A stretch of 50,706 nt of DNA from Actinomycetes bacterium (GTDB lineage: Bacteria > Actinomycetota > Acidimicrobiia > Acidimicrobiales > Palsa-688), in NCBI GenBank assembly GCA_021787365.1, contig JAJYMB010000124.1:1-50706 (forward strand). The letters run 5' to 3'. This document shows positions 8,299 through 16,552 of the stretch, piece after piece (the first letter of the stretch is position 1; each line of letters starts with the position of its first letter). The notes below the pieces were generated by a model that worked only from the letters and a program-made list of their open reading frames with translations, was not told the DNA's origin and made no database searches. Position numbers and translations under genes: made by a program.

Positions 8299-9782
8299 AC
8301 TCCATAAACCGCCGCGTACGCTGGGCCGGCCTGGGTGCGTGCCTGCTCGTACTGGTCGTCTTCGCGCAGCTCAACTACATCCAGGTGTTCCACGCGAGCG
8401 CTCTCCAAGACAACCCCCTCAATACGCGCCACATTATCCAGCAGTACAGCAAGCCCCGTGGCGCCATCATCTCAGCCGACGGGGTCACGTTGGCAGAGTC
8501 CGTGCCAAGCAATGACCAGTACAAGTACCAGCGCGTGTACCCCAAAGGGGCGCTTTTCGGCCAGATAACCGGGTACTACTCCTTGACCTACGGCACTGAC
8601 GGCCTCGAGCGCCAGTACAATTCCGTGCTCTCTGAGGCTACGACGAAGGTGAGCTTCCCAGGGAGCCTTCACCAGCTCAAGAAACTGCTCACGACAGAGC
8701 CGTCGCTCGATGACCTCCACATAACCGTGCTCTCGAGCCTGCAATCGCTGGCCCGCCAACAACTCGCCGGCCGCGACGGCGCGGTCGTCGCCATCGAGCC
8801 CAAGACCGGCGCAGTGCTCGCCATGTACTCCAACCCGAGCTACAACCCGAACCCCCTGGCGAGCCACAACCCCGCAGTGGAGCAAGCCGCGTGGCGCAAG
8901 CTGCAGGACAACCCCGGCCGGCCCCTCGTCGCCGCCGCGTACCGGCAGCGCTTCTTCCCGGGGTCCACCTTCAAGGTCGTGACCGCCTCAGCCGTTTACG
9001 ACCACAAGCCCGCGCTTGCGAAAAAGGACTTCCCCGTCTCGACTGGCCTCGTGCTGCCCGACACGGCGGGCCAGGTGCTGCACAACTACGCCGGGGAGGC
9101 TTGCGGTGGGCAGATATTGGAGCTCTTCACGGTGTCCTGCGACTCGGGCTTCGGAGAGATCGGCCTGGAGTTGGGAGGCAAGAACCTCGCCGAAGAAGCC
9201 AAGGCCTTCGGCTGGGACCGCCCGGTGCCCCTCGACCTACCCGGCGTCGCCGAGTCCTACTTCCCCCCTCCCTCCAGCTTCTACCGCAACGCAGGTGCTC
9301 TTGCCAAGTCGGCCATCGGCCAGGAAAGCGTACAGGCGGTGCCGCTCACGCTTGCCCTCGATGTCGCTGCCATAGCCGACAAAGGTGTAATCATGACCCC
9401 GCACTTGCTGTCCACAGTGACGGGCTCACAAGGCCAGGTCGTCAAAAAGTACAAGCCTAAGCCGTGGCTCCGGGCGACGTCGCCTGCTACGGCCGCCAAG
9501 CTCACCACTCTCATGCTCTCGGTCGTGAACAGCCCCAACGGCACCGGGGTGGCAGCACAGGTACCTGGGCTCGAGGTGGCCGGCAAGACCGGGACCGCCC
9601 AAACGGGGGGGCCCAACATCGAAACGTGGTTCGTTGCTTTCGCGCCGGCACAAGACCCGAAGATAGCGGTGTGCGTCCTAGTGGAAAACCAGCCTCCTGA
9701 AACCGAGTACCAAGGTGGGACGATCGCGGCGCCCATAGCCAAGGCCATGATCGAGTCCTACCTGCAAAGGACGGCCTCGTGA
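8295..9782 (+). CDS. pbpA: Class B penicillin-binding protein PbpA
   Basis: A 495-residue transpeptidase with a short cytoplasmic tail and one membrane anchor (about 11-31), a dimerisation-type region and a C-terminal transpeptidase domain. Motifs are STFK with nucleophile S224, SCD at 281-283 in the SxN position, and KTGTAQT at 431-437. The SxN Asn is therefore Asp here, an uncommon variant. It crosslinks peptides as partner of the SEDS protein before it, with which it shares an ATGA overlap. It is followed 63 bases later by pknB. Confidence 0.95.
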   Translation: MNSINRRVRWAGLGACLLVLVVFAQLNYIQVFHASALQDNPLNTRHIIQQYSKPRGAIISADGVTLAESVPSNDQYKYQRVYPKGALFGQITGYYSLTYGTDGLERQYNSVLSEATTKVSFPGSLHQLKKLLTTEPSLDDLHITVLSSLQSLARQQLAGRDGAVVAIEPKTGAVLAMYSNPSYNPNPLASHNPAVEQAAWRKLQDNPGRPLVAAAYRQRFFPGSTFKVVTASAVYDHKPALAKKDFPVSTGLVLPDTAGQVLHNYAGEACGGQILELFTVSCDSGFGEIGLELGGKNLAEEAKAFGWDRPVPLDLPGVAESYFPPPSSFYRNAGALAKSAIGQESVQAVPLTLALDVAAIADKGVIMTPHLLSTVTGSQGQVVKKYKPKPWLRATSPATAAKLTTLMLSVVNSPNGTGVAAQVPGLEVAGKTGTAQTGGPNIETWFVAFAPAQDPKIAVCVLVENQPPETEYQGGTIAAPIAKAMIESYLQRTAS

Positions 9783-9845
9783 CTCCTGCGCTTGCATCGA
9801 ACGGTCCCGGGCGCGCGCGACCGGGGAAGGCGGCCCATCTAGGCT

Positions 9846-12092
9846 GTGGCGGAAATGTCGTCGCCTGAAGTCTTCAGCAACCGCTACGAGCTGGTGCGCC
9901 ACATTGCCCGAGGTGGTATGGCCCAGGTCTACCTGGCGCAGGACCTGCTCCTCGACCGGCCGGTCGCGATCAAGGTCCTCTTCCCCGAGCTGTCCTCCGA
10001 CCCCTCGTTCGTAGAGCGCTTCCGCCGAGAGGCGCAGGCCGCTGCCAACCTCTCTCACCCCAACATCATCTCGATCTACGACTGGGGCCAGGGAGAGCAC
10101 ACCTACTTCATAGTGATGGAGTACATCGACGGCCAGACGCTCTCGTCCCTCGTCCGCCGCGGCCCGCTCCCCCCGGCGCGAGCAGCAGCCATCGGGGCCG
10201 AAATCGCGGAGGCTCTCGATTTCGCCCACCGCCGTGGGGTCATCCACCGTGATGTGAAGCCCGGGAACGTGCTGATCGACCAGACCGGCCGGGTAAAGGT
10301 GGGGGACTTCGGGATCGCGCGCGCGGTGAGCAGCGCTAGCGAAGGCTTGACGCAAACCGGTGCCGTCATGGGCACTGCCACTTACTTCTCGCCCGAACAA
10401 GCGCAAGGCAAAGCTGTCGACGCGCGGAGCGACGTCTACTCGCTCGGGGTGGTGCTCTACGAGATGGTCACCGGGAGGCCGCCATTCTCGGGCGACAGCC
10501 CGGTCGCCATAGCGTACAAGCACGTAAGGGAGCACCCGCTCCCCCCTTCACAGGTCAACCCCTCGGTGCCGGCTGATTTCGAAGCAATAGTCATGGCGGC
10601 CATGGCCAAAGACCCCTACGAGCGTTACCAGAGCGCGGCCGACCTGCGTGACGACCTGGCCCGGTTCCAAAACGGGCAGCCGGTCGCCGCGGCGCAGGGG
10701 CTCCTCCCGGGGGAGACGAGGGCCGTGTCCGGCCCTCCCCCCTATTACCCCGGCCGCGAAAGCACCCACCGGGGGGGAGGGGACGACGAAATAGACCCCA
10801 CTTATGTGGCCAGCTACGGCGGTATGGGGGGCGAAACGGTAAAGCGCTCCCGGAGCGCCTGGTGGGCCTCGTTGTTCGCCGTGTTGTTGGCGGTGCTCGG
10901 GGTCCTCGTGTTTTTCATTGGCCGCAACGCGGGCTGGTGGGGCGAGCCGTCCGCGAGCAGAGTACCCAACGTACATGGTTTGTCCGTTGCGCAGGCCAAG
11001 GCGAAGCTCGCCTCAGCCGGGTTCCACAACCCCGCGGTCCACCCCGAGACCAGCAAGCTCGTCCAAAAAGGCCTCGTGATCGGCACCTCGCCGGCGGCGG
11101 GCTCCGACGCCTCCGGGAAAGACACCATCACCCTCGACGTGAGCACCGGGCCCCCGCTTGTGGCTGTCCCCAACCTGACCAAGAAGAACTGCAGTTCTGC
11201 CGACACCTTGCTGACCTCCAAGGGATTACGCGACAAGCCCACCCAGCAAAACAACAACACGATCGCCCAGGGGCTCGTGATCTCCACGAACCCCCCCGCA
11301 GGGCAACAAGTGGCGTGGGGCGACACGGTCGTCGTCTACTGTTCGGCCGGGCTGAAGACGACGATCGTGCCCAATCTCCAGGGCTTGACCCCGGCCCTGG
11401 CGGGTGCCAAGTTGAGCGCCGCCCACCTTAAGCCGGCCGCTAACAGCATAAGCAAGGCCTCGTCCACCGTCAGGAAGGGCCTCGTCATCTACACTTCGCC
11501 CCCGGCCGGTAACTCCGAGCAGTGGGGGACGACGGTCACCCTGTACGTGTCGAGCGGCCAACCGCAGAGCACGATCCCGCACAACTTGATAGGCGAGGGC
11601 GAGGTGCTGGCACAGAACCAGCTGAAAGCGCTCAACCTCATCTCAGCGATCGTGCCCCAAGCGACCACCAACCCGGCGAAAAACGGCATCGTGATCGCCA
11701 CCAACCCGCTCCCCGGCACGCCCGTGACACAGGGCAGCACGGTCACCCTCCGGGTGGGCCTGTACACTCCTCCAGCCACCACCACGACCACCTCGCCCGC
11801 CGCTACCACCACGTCCCCGGCCGCTACCACCACGTCCCCCGCGGCCACTACGTCCCCCGCGGCCACTACTACCTCGCCCGCCGCGACCACAACCTCGCCC
11901 GCGGCCGCTACCACCTCGCCCGCCGCTACCACCACGTCCCCCGCGGCCACTACTACCTCGCCCGCCGCGACCACAACCTCGCCCGCGGCCACTACCACCT
12001 CGCCCGCCGCTACCACATCCGTGCCCACCGGCCCCCCCGGCCTGTCTGGGTCCCCAGGTCACGGCCATGGGAACGGTAACCAGAACGGCTAG
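9846..12092 (+). CDS. pknB: PASTA-domain Ser/Thr protein kinase PknB
   Basis: A 748-residue membrane kinase. The kinase domain (about 14-280) has a Gly-rich loop IARGGMAQVY, K43 in VAIK, HRDVKPGN with D136 and DFG at 154-156, so it should be active. A cytoplasmic juxtamembrane linker leads to one helix (about 338-362), then four PASTA repeats (about 375-645) that in this family bind muropeptides or lipid II. The C-terminus carries a Thr/Ser/Pro/Ala low-complexity tail (about 646-725) and a Gly/His/Asn-rich end. The start is GTG 9846 or ATG 9855. pknA is missing from this operon, unlike in mycobacteria. Confidence 0.95.
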   Translation: MAEMSSPEVFSNRYELVRHIARGGMAQVYLAQDLLLDRPVAIKVLFPELSSDPSFVERFRREAQAAANLSHPNIISIYDWGQGEHTYFIVMEYIDGQTLSSLVRRGPLPPARAAAIGAEIAEALDFAHRRGVIHRDVKPGNVLIDQTGRVKVGDFGIARAVSSASEGLTQTGAVMGTATYFSPEQAQGKAVDARSDVYSLGVVLYEMVTGRPPFSGDSPVAIAYKHVREHPLPPSQVNPSVPADFEAIVMAAMAKDPYERYQSAADLRDDLARFQNGQPVAAAQGLLPGETRAVSGPPPYYPGRESTHRGGGDDEIDPTYVASYGGMGGETVKRSRSAWWASLFAVLLAVLGVLVFFIGRNAGWWGEPSASRVPNVHGLSVAQAKAKLASAGFHNPAVHPETSKLVQKGLVIGTSPAAGSDASGKDTITLDVSTGPPLVAVPNLTKKNCSSADTLLTSKGLRDKPTQQNNNTIAQGLVISTNPPAGQQVAWGDTVVVYCSAGLKTTIVPNLQGLTPALAGAKLSAAHLKPAANSISKASSTVRKGLVIYTSPPAGNSEQWGTTVTLYVSSGQPQSTIPHNLIGEGEVLAQNQLKALNLISAIVPQATTNPAKNGIVIATNPLPGTPVTQGSTVTLRVGLYTPPATTTTTSPAATTTSPAATTTSPAATTSPAATTTSPAATTTSPAAATTSPAATTTSPAATTTSPAATTTSPAATTTSPAATTSVPTGPPGLSGSPGHGHGNGNQNG
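11779..12022 (+). repeat. Low-complexity tandem repeat encoding TTTSPAA units in PknB
   Basis: About eleven imperfect 18-21-base units encode variants of TTTSPAA after the last PASTA domain. On top of this a higher-order copy is visible: sequence from about 11858 recurs 84 bases (28 codons) later from about 11942 with few changes. Such repeats often vary in copy number between strains, and Thr/Ser/Pro-rich extracytoplasmic stalks are often glycosylated in actinobacteria (inference). Confidence 0.85.
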
Positions 12093-12113
12093 GGCTGTCC
12101 TCCAGGAACCTCA

Positions 12114-12178
12114 CCCGGCTGCGGTTGCGGCGCCGAGAACGTGCGCTTACCCACGCAGGAGCGGAGGTCGCAGCCGGG
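12114..12178. repeat. Inverted repeat between convergent pknB and trpG
   Basis: Ten-base arms CCCGGCTGCG (12114-12123) and CGCAGCCGGG (12169-12178) are perfect complements 45 bases apart, in the 115-base gap where pknB and trpG converge. It could fold as a long-loop hairpin and help terminate either operon. There is no T-run, so the terminator role is weakly supported. Confidence 0.35.
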
Positions 12179-12207
12179 CGGACGTTGCCTGTCGTGGCAC
12201 GGTCAGG

Positions 12208-12894
12208 TTAGGCGGCGCCGGCACCGGAGGGCAGCGACGACAGCGCCTCGAGTGCTGCGGGCAGGCCGCACGCAGCCAGCCAATTGGCGAGCAGACGGTG
12301 ACCATCAGAGGTCAACACCGCCTCGGGATGGAACTGCACGCCCTCCACGGGAAGGACCCGGTGCCGCAGGCCCATGACCGTGCCGTCCGGAGCCCACGCG
12401 CTCGCCTCCAGCTCGGGTGGCAACGATGCCGGGTCGACGGCGAGAGAGTGGTAGCGCGTGGCGGTGAGGGGCTGGGCCAGGCCCACGAAGACCCCTCTGC
12501 CGTCGTGGCGCACCTCGGAAGTCTTTCCGTGCACCAGTTCGTTGGCCTGCACCACGCGAGCACCGAACGCATGGGCGATGGCTTGGTGGCCGAGGCACAC
12601 CCCGAGCAACGGGAACCTTCCAGCGAAGGACTTCACGAGCGCCACACTGATGCCGGCATCCTCCGGCCGGCCCGGCCCGGGCGATATCAGCACTCCGCAG
12701 GGTTGCATCGCGGCCACGCCGGCCAAGTCGAGGGCGTCGTTACGCATGACCACCGGTTCGGCGCCGAGCTCGCCCAGGTACTGCACCAGGTTGTAGACGA
12801 ACGAGTCGTAGTTGTCGACCACGAGCACGGGCGCGCTGTCCACGCCGAAGACGCTAGCCAGCCCCGGCTCGCTGTCGCCTATCTTTAAAGGCAT
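12208..12894 (-). CDS. trpG: Class I glutamine amidotransferase subunit (anthranilate/aminodeoxychorismate synthase component II)
   Basis: About 228 residues of a TrpG/PabA-type amidotransferase: VLVVDNYDSFVYNLVQYLGELGAEP, GVLISPGPGRPEDAG, the nucleophile in LLGVCLGHQAIAHAFGA, and GVQFHPEAVLT completing the Cys-His-Glu triad. It supplies ammonia from glutamine to a chorismate-converting partner. Whether it serves tryptophan or folate cannot be told, since no component I gene is nearby. A homologue sits next to pknB in mycobacteria. The start is uncertain: ATG 12894 lies in the same GCATGC that starts crgA on the other strand; GTG 12843, nearer the conserved core, and an upstream start at 12972 also exist. 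Confidence 0.9.
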   Translation of the reverse strand: MPLKIGDSEPGLASVFGVDSAPVLVVDNYDSFVYNLVQYLGELGAEPVVMRNDALDLAGVAAMQPCGVLISPGPGRPEDAGISVALVKSFAGRFPLLGVCLGHQAIAHAFGARVVQANELVHGKTSEVRHDGRGVFVGLAQPLTATRYHSLAVDPASLPPELEASAWAPDGTVMGLRHRVLPVEGVQFHPEAVLTSDGHRLLANWLAACGLPAALEALSSLPSGAGAA

Positions 12895-13183
12895 GCCGCG
12901 CCGCACCAAAGACGCTCCCGGGCGGGTGACGCCGAGCGCCCAGGCGCGCCGCAGCGCGACGGGCACGACCACGAGCGGCCGTTACACCTCGCCGCTCCCG
13001 GCCGAGTACCGGCACAGCCCGTGGTGGGTGCCGGCGATCATGATCACCTTCTTCTCCGTGGGGGTGCTGATGATCGTCCTCAACTACATCAGCCTGCTTC
13101 CCTCGGCCCCCTCCAACTGGTACCTCCTCGGCGGCCTGGGCCTCATAGTCTGCGGCTTCGCCGTGTCCACCCAATACCGCTGA
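12893..13183 (+). CDS. crgA: Cell division protein CrgA
   Basis: A 96-residue membrane protein. The cytoplasmic N-terminus is basic, followed by YRHSPWWVPAIMITFFSVGVLMI, a short loop with NYISLLPSAPSNWYLLGG, a second helix (GLGLIVCGFAVST) and the terminal QYR. This two-helix pattern with the PAP/NWY loop is characteristic of CrgA, which recruits and steadies divisome proteins in actinobacteria. AAAGG lies just upstream of the ATG at 12893. Its start codon overlaps the proposed trpG start on the other strand, so the two genes diverge with almost no gap. Confidence 0.92.
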   Translation: MPRRTKDAPGRVTPSAQARRSATGTTTSGRYTSPLPAEYRHSPWWVPAIMITFFSVGVLMIVLNYISLLPSAPSNWYLLGGLGLIVCGFAVSTQYR

Positions 13184-13234
13184 GCGCGGCGGCCACATTA
13201 CGAGAAAGTTACAACTCTGTGACACTTCGCAGGG

Positions 13235-13254
13235 TTGTCCACAGGTGTGGATAA
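13235..13254. promoter_or_regulatory. Pair of inverted DnaA boxes
   Basis: TTGTCCACA (13235-13243) and TGTGGATAA (13246-13254, the reverse complement of TTATCCACA) are two consensus DnaA boxes facing each other with a two-base gap, in the 85-base space between crgA and the thiolase-like gene. They match the consensus better than anything in the dnaA-dnaN gap. They could titrate DnaA, regulate neighbours or be an origin relic. Function is not shown. Confidence 0.6.
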
Positions 13255-13268
13255 CCGGGCCCGCCGGC

Positions 13269-14423
13269 TCAGCCAGGCTGTTCGAGGATACAGGCCAGCC
13301 CGATGCCCCCCTCACCGGCCACCCCGACTAGGGCTCGGCGACCACGCCCCTCGGCCAGGCACTGCACTGCCATGGCGAGGAGGCCCGCCCCTGCAGCACC
13401 AGCCGGGTCTGTGCTGGCGAGCGCGCCGCCCTCGGGGTTGACCCTCTCGGCGGGCACCCCCATTTCGGTCACCCATGCCAGCACGGCAGCCGAGCTGCTC
13501 TCATGCACGTACCACCAATCGATGGCATCACTGGCCAGGCGGGCCTTGCGCAAGGCGAGCCTCGTCGCCGGGACGGTAGCAACCGGCCACAGAGCTGGCT
13601 TGCCACCTGCGCTCGCCAGCGTCACGAGGCGTGCCTTGGGACCCAGGGCCAACTTGCGGACTGCGGCTCCGCTCGCGACCACCACGGCGCTCGCGCCGTC
13701 GCCCTCGCTCGCCATGTTGGCAGCAGTGACGACCCCGCCGGGGAGGTAGGCGGGCACCAGCCCTCGCACCCCCGAGCGTGACGGAGGGTGCTCCAGGTCT
13801 TCGTCCCTGTCGAGCCCGCCGAGCGGGACCAGGTAGCCTGGCGCGCCGGCCTGCGAAGCCCTCGCCTTGCGGTGGCTCCCGAGGGCCCACGCGTCGAGGT
13901 CCGCCCGCCGGAGCGACCACCGGCGCGCCACCTCCTCGGCAGCCAGGCCAGGCGGAGGGAGGCCCTGCCCCCCGCTGTAGCGCTCGGCCAAGCGCCGGCC
14001 CAGAGGTTTCCCGACAACCGGCTGAGCGAGGCTGGCACCCAGAGGCACCGTCGACATGGCTTCGACGCCCCCCGCCACCAGGACATCCTGGCTACCCGAG
14101 GCCACCGCGGCCGCAGCACACTGGACCGCCTGGGCAGAAGAGGCGGCGTGTGCCTCCACGGTGGCGCCGGGCAGGCTTTCCGGCCACCCAGCCGCCAGCG
14201 TCGCCCGCCGGGCGATGTTGCCCGCCTGCGCCCCAAGCTGCGAGGTACAGCCGAGAAAGACGCCTTCCACCTGGCCAGCCTCCACGCCTGCCCGCAAGAG
14301 GAGACGGCACAGCATCTCTGCCGCGAGGTCGACAGGGTGCCAGTTGGCCAAGGCACCGCCCCGACGCCCGTAGGGCGTGCGCGCGGCGTCGACGACGAAG
14401 ACAGGTCTCCCGCTGCGAGCCAA
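13269..14423 (-). CDS. Thiolase-superfamily protein lacking catalytic residues
   Basis: A 384-residue protein with full-length thiolase architecture: VVDAARTPYGRRGG at the N-terminus, GATVEAHAASSAQAVQCA, VAGGVEAMS, ANMASEGDGASAVVVAS, NPEGGALASTDPAGAAGAG and AGEGGIGLACILE. The reactive Cys (as in NRxCxSG) is Ala93. The His of the GHP loop is Asp339. The C-terminal Cys of CxGGG is replaced around 368-369, and the NEAF Asn aligns with His in WYVHESSS. Normal thiolysis or Claisen condensation is thus not expected. The frame is intact and starts at TTG three bases after the VIT gene stop, so it is probably expressed. Its function is unknown: acyl-CoA binding or a structural role are options. Confidence 0.8.
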   Translation of the reverse strand: MARSGRPVFVVDAARTPYGRRGGALANWHPVDLAAEMLCRLLLRAGVEAGQVEGVFLGCTSQLGAQAGNIARRATLAAGWPESLPGATVEAHAASSAQAVQCAAAAVASGSQDVLVAGGVEAMSTVPLGASLAQPVVGKPLGRRLAERYSGGQGLPPPGLAAEEVARRWSLRRADLDAWALGSHRKARASQAGAPGYLVPLGGLDRDEDLEHPPSRSGVRGLVPAYLPGGVVTAANMASEGDGASAVVVASGAAVRKLALGPKARLVTLASAGGKPALWPVATVPATRLALRKARLASDAIDWWYVHESSSAAVLAWVTEMGVPAERVNPEGGALASTDPAGAAGAGLLAMAVQCLAEGRGRRALVGVAGEGGIGLACILEQPG

Positions 14424-14426
14424 CGC

Positions 14427-15224
14427 TCAGACGTTGACGCCGATGAGCGTCCCGACTGCGAACGTGACCCCGGCCGCCACCATGCTGACGATGAGCTGGC
14501 GCAAGGCGCTGTAAACAGGGGAACGCCCGGTGGCCCGCGCGAGCAGATAGCCGACGATGAGGGCGACGATGGCCACGATGGTGACCGACGTGACCACCGC
14601 AGGCGTCCCTCGCAAGAAGAACCAGGGGACGAGCGGGATGATGGCACCGAGGGCGAAGGTTAAGAACGAAGAAATAGCGGCCGCGTACGGCGAACCGAGC
14701 GCGGTCGGATCCACGCCGAGCTCTTCGCGTGCGTGCGTCTCCAGGGCCAGCTCAGGTGTGCGCATCATCATCCGGGCGAGGTTGGTGGCGGCCTCTGCCG
14801 TGAGCCCACGCCTCTGGTACACCCGGGAAAGCTCCTCGAGCTCGGCCTCCGGCTCCAGCTTGAGAGCACGGCGTTCAACTTCGAGCTCCCGGCTGAGCAG
14901 CTCTCGCTGGGCTGACATGGACACGTACTCGCCAGCCGCCATGGAAAAGGCGCCCGCCAGCAACCCGGCCAGGCCCGCCAGCCGCACATAGCCCGGCCCG
15001 GCGTGTGCTCCAGCCACCCCCAGTATCAAAGACACGTTGGTCACCAGGCCGTCGCTGATGCCGAACACAGCGGCTCGCGCCGCACCGCCTTGCACATTGC
15101 GGTGGTGGTTCTCCGCCTTTTGGTGCAGTTCGGGGTCTGGGGACAGGTCGGTGCCGGCCGCTGGCTGGGAGGCTTGCGCTGGCAGTCCCTGCTCCTCGTG
15201 CTCCGTGGAGGGTCGCGGCCTCAC
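14427..15224 (-). CDS. VIT1/CCC1-family iron/manganese transporter-like membrane protein
   Basis: A 265-residue protein with a charged N-terminal tail (ENHHRN), then GGAARAAVFGISDGLVTNVSLILGVAGA and GLLAGAFSMAAGEYVSMSAQRELL, both signatures of the VIT1/CCC1 family. An amphipathic Glu-rich cytoplasmic segment (about 105-165) with REELGVD follows, then three more helices (ISSFLTFALGAIIPLVPW and two after). The family exports ferrous iron or manganese from the cytosol. The start is GTG at 15224, 21 bases from the preceding protease stop; the thiolase-like gene follows after three bases, so an operon is likely. Confidence 0.9.
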   Translation of the reverse strand: MRPRPSTEHEEQGLPAQASQPAAGTDLSPDPELHQKAENHHRNVQGGAARAAVFGISDGLVTNVSLILGVAGAHAGPGYVRLAGLAGLLAGAFSMAAGEYVSMSAQRELLSRELEVERRALKLEPEAELEELSRVYQRRGLTAEAATNLARMMMRTPELALETHAREELGVDPTALGSPYAAAISSFLTFALGAIIPLVPWFFLRGTPAVVTSVTIVAIVALIVGYLLARATGRSPVYSALRQLIVSMVAAGVTFAVGTLIGVNV

Positions 15225-15245
15225 AGCTGGGATCCTAAGTCCACC

Positions 15246-16157
15246 TCAGACAACAGAGACCACAGCCAAGAGATTGAAGAAGCAGTGCGCCATCATCCCC
15301 GCCCCCAGTCTCCCGGTCAGGCGTGCGGTGTAGCCGAGCACCACCCCTACGCCGAGCATGGCGAGCACCACCGAGACGTTCCCGGCCAGCTTGGGCGTCT
15401 CGCCGAAGTGAAGCATGGCGAACAAGGCGGCTTGGAGCCACACGGCTCCGTGGGTGCCAAAGCGCTGCTGGAGGGCCGTACGGAAGTAGCCCCGGAAGAA
15501 CAGCTCCTCGAAGAACGGCGCCCCGAGGGCCACCAGGACGCTGACAAGCACGAGGCCGACCTCGTGGCCCTTCTGCTGGGTCAGGATCTGGTCGTTGGAA
15601 CCGGAGAACTTCGTCCCCTGGAAGGCAGCCACCACCACCTCGGTGATGGCAAGCGCCGTAGCTACGGCCAAGACCGCCCAGAGGACGTCGACCGCCCTCA
15701 CGGCCAGGCCATAATCACGCCGGAGGCTCCCTGTGCCGTACCTGTGCGAGACCCACAGGGCGGTCGTGAGGAAGGCGACCCACAACCCCGCCTCCCCAAG
15801 CAGGTCGGTGAGCCCGCTGGTCGAACTGCCCGTCAAGCCCTGGCCGATAGCGGCTCCTATACCCGAGAGCACGAACCCCGCCAGTAGGCCGGGCAGCACC
15901 CACCACGCGGCTCTTACGGCCATCCCCGCCTCGGGCGCGCCCCCGCCCGGTCCCGATGGGCCGTCCCGCTGCTCGTCCAACACCATGGAGGGCTGGTCTT
16001 CCCGGGGCGGCTTCGCGCCGAAATGACCACCGTCCGTGGTCACGCCCTGGTGAGGCCAGTGCGGTGCTTCGCCTGGGGGACCCGAAGGCCACGTCATCGG
16101 GCCAGGCTCGCCGCCTGCACCCCGCTCTGGCCATCGCCACGCGCTCTCATCAGCCAC
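15246..16157 (-). CDS. CPBP-family intramembrane metalloprotease
   Basis: A 303-residue polytopic protein with about eight hydrophobic segments after a Pro/Gly-rich cytoplasmic N-terminus. The CPBP (Abi/CAAX protease-like) motifs are present: EELFFRG (glutamates near residues 217-218), FAMLHFGE in the second motif, and HCFFNLLA at the end. Members cleave within membranes; substrates are usually unknown and here nothing points to one. The start is GTG at 16157. It appears to lead the operon with the VIT transporter and the thiolase-like protein. Confidence 0.88.
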   Translation of the reverse strand: MADESAWRWPERGAGGEPGPMTWPSGPPGEAPHWPHQGVTTDGGHFGAKPPREDQPSMVLDEQRDGPSGPGGGAPEAGMAVRAAWWVLPGLLAGFVLSGIGAAIGQGLTGSSTSGLTDLLGEAGLWVAFLTTALWVSHRYGTGSLRRDYGLAVRAVDVLWAVLAVATALAITEVVVAAFQGTKFSGSNDQILTQQKGHEVGLVLVSVLVALGAPFFEELFFRGYFRTALQQRFGTHGAVWLQAALFAMLHFGETPKLAGNVSVVLAMLGVGVVLGYTARLTGRLGAGMMAHCFFNLLAVVSVV

Positions 16158-16383
16158 GGTGCAAAGGTACTTCCCGCTGGCTCTTAGCCGGTTTGCACCT
16201 GGTAGCGATGCCTGCGCTGCAGTGCCTGGCGTTGTGGCAACGGCATACCCTACTCTGATGCATCACGCCGTAGGCTGTTTGGCTGACGCGTGCCGGTTGC
16301 CCCGGTCGAGCCTCTTTGCCGGGGCCGTCGGCGGTGATGCCAGGCAGCGGCGCCATGGTTTTGCGGGTTGACCGTTCTCAGCA

Positions 16384-16388
16384 GGAGG
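16384..16388 (+). promoter_or_regulatory. Ribosome-binding site of rpmH
   Basis: GGAGG lies six bases before the GTG at 16395 and fixes the start of the 44-codon L34 gene. Confidence 0.7.
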
Positions 16389-16394
16389 CTACGA

Positions 16395-16529
16395 GTGAAA
16401 CGCCCTTTCCAACCTCACAACCGGAGACGCGCCAGAAAGCACGGGTTCCGCCACCGCATGGAGACGCGAGCCGGGAGGGCCGTACTGAAGGCCCGCCGCC
16501 TGAAGGGGCGGCACCGCCTGGCAGTCTGA
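16395..16529 (+). CDS. rpmH: 50S ribosomal protein L34
   Basis: The GTG-started frame encodes 44 residues beginning [20 protein letters not shown] and ending KGRHRLAV: a complete L34 of normal length and extremely basic, as expected for this large-subunit protein. It heads the rpmH-rnpA-yidD-yidC-jag-rsmG series. The 237 bases before it (16158-16394) must hold its promoter; I see no certain -35/-10 pair there. Unlike most bacteria, dnaA is not next to it. Confidence 0.96.
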   Translation: MKRPFQPHNRRRARKHGFRHRMETRAGRAVLKARRLKGRHRLAV

Positions 16530-16552
16530 CGTGCACGACACTCGGGCGTTCG

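Noticed and set aside
11489..12028. Reverse ORF encoding a regular Val-Ala-Gly-Glu repeat
   Set aside because: It is the complement of the PknB low-complexity repeat; periodicity comes from the sense strand.
12067..12888. 273-codon forward ORF opposite trpG
   Set aside because: TrpG on the other strand carries the amidotransferase triad; this frame has no recognisable features.
15003..15887. 294-codon forward ORF opposite the VIT and CPBP genes
   Set aside because: Shadow of two membrane-protein genes with diagnostic motifs.
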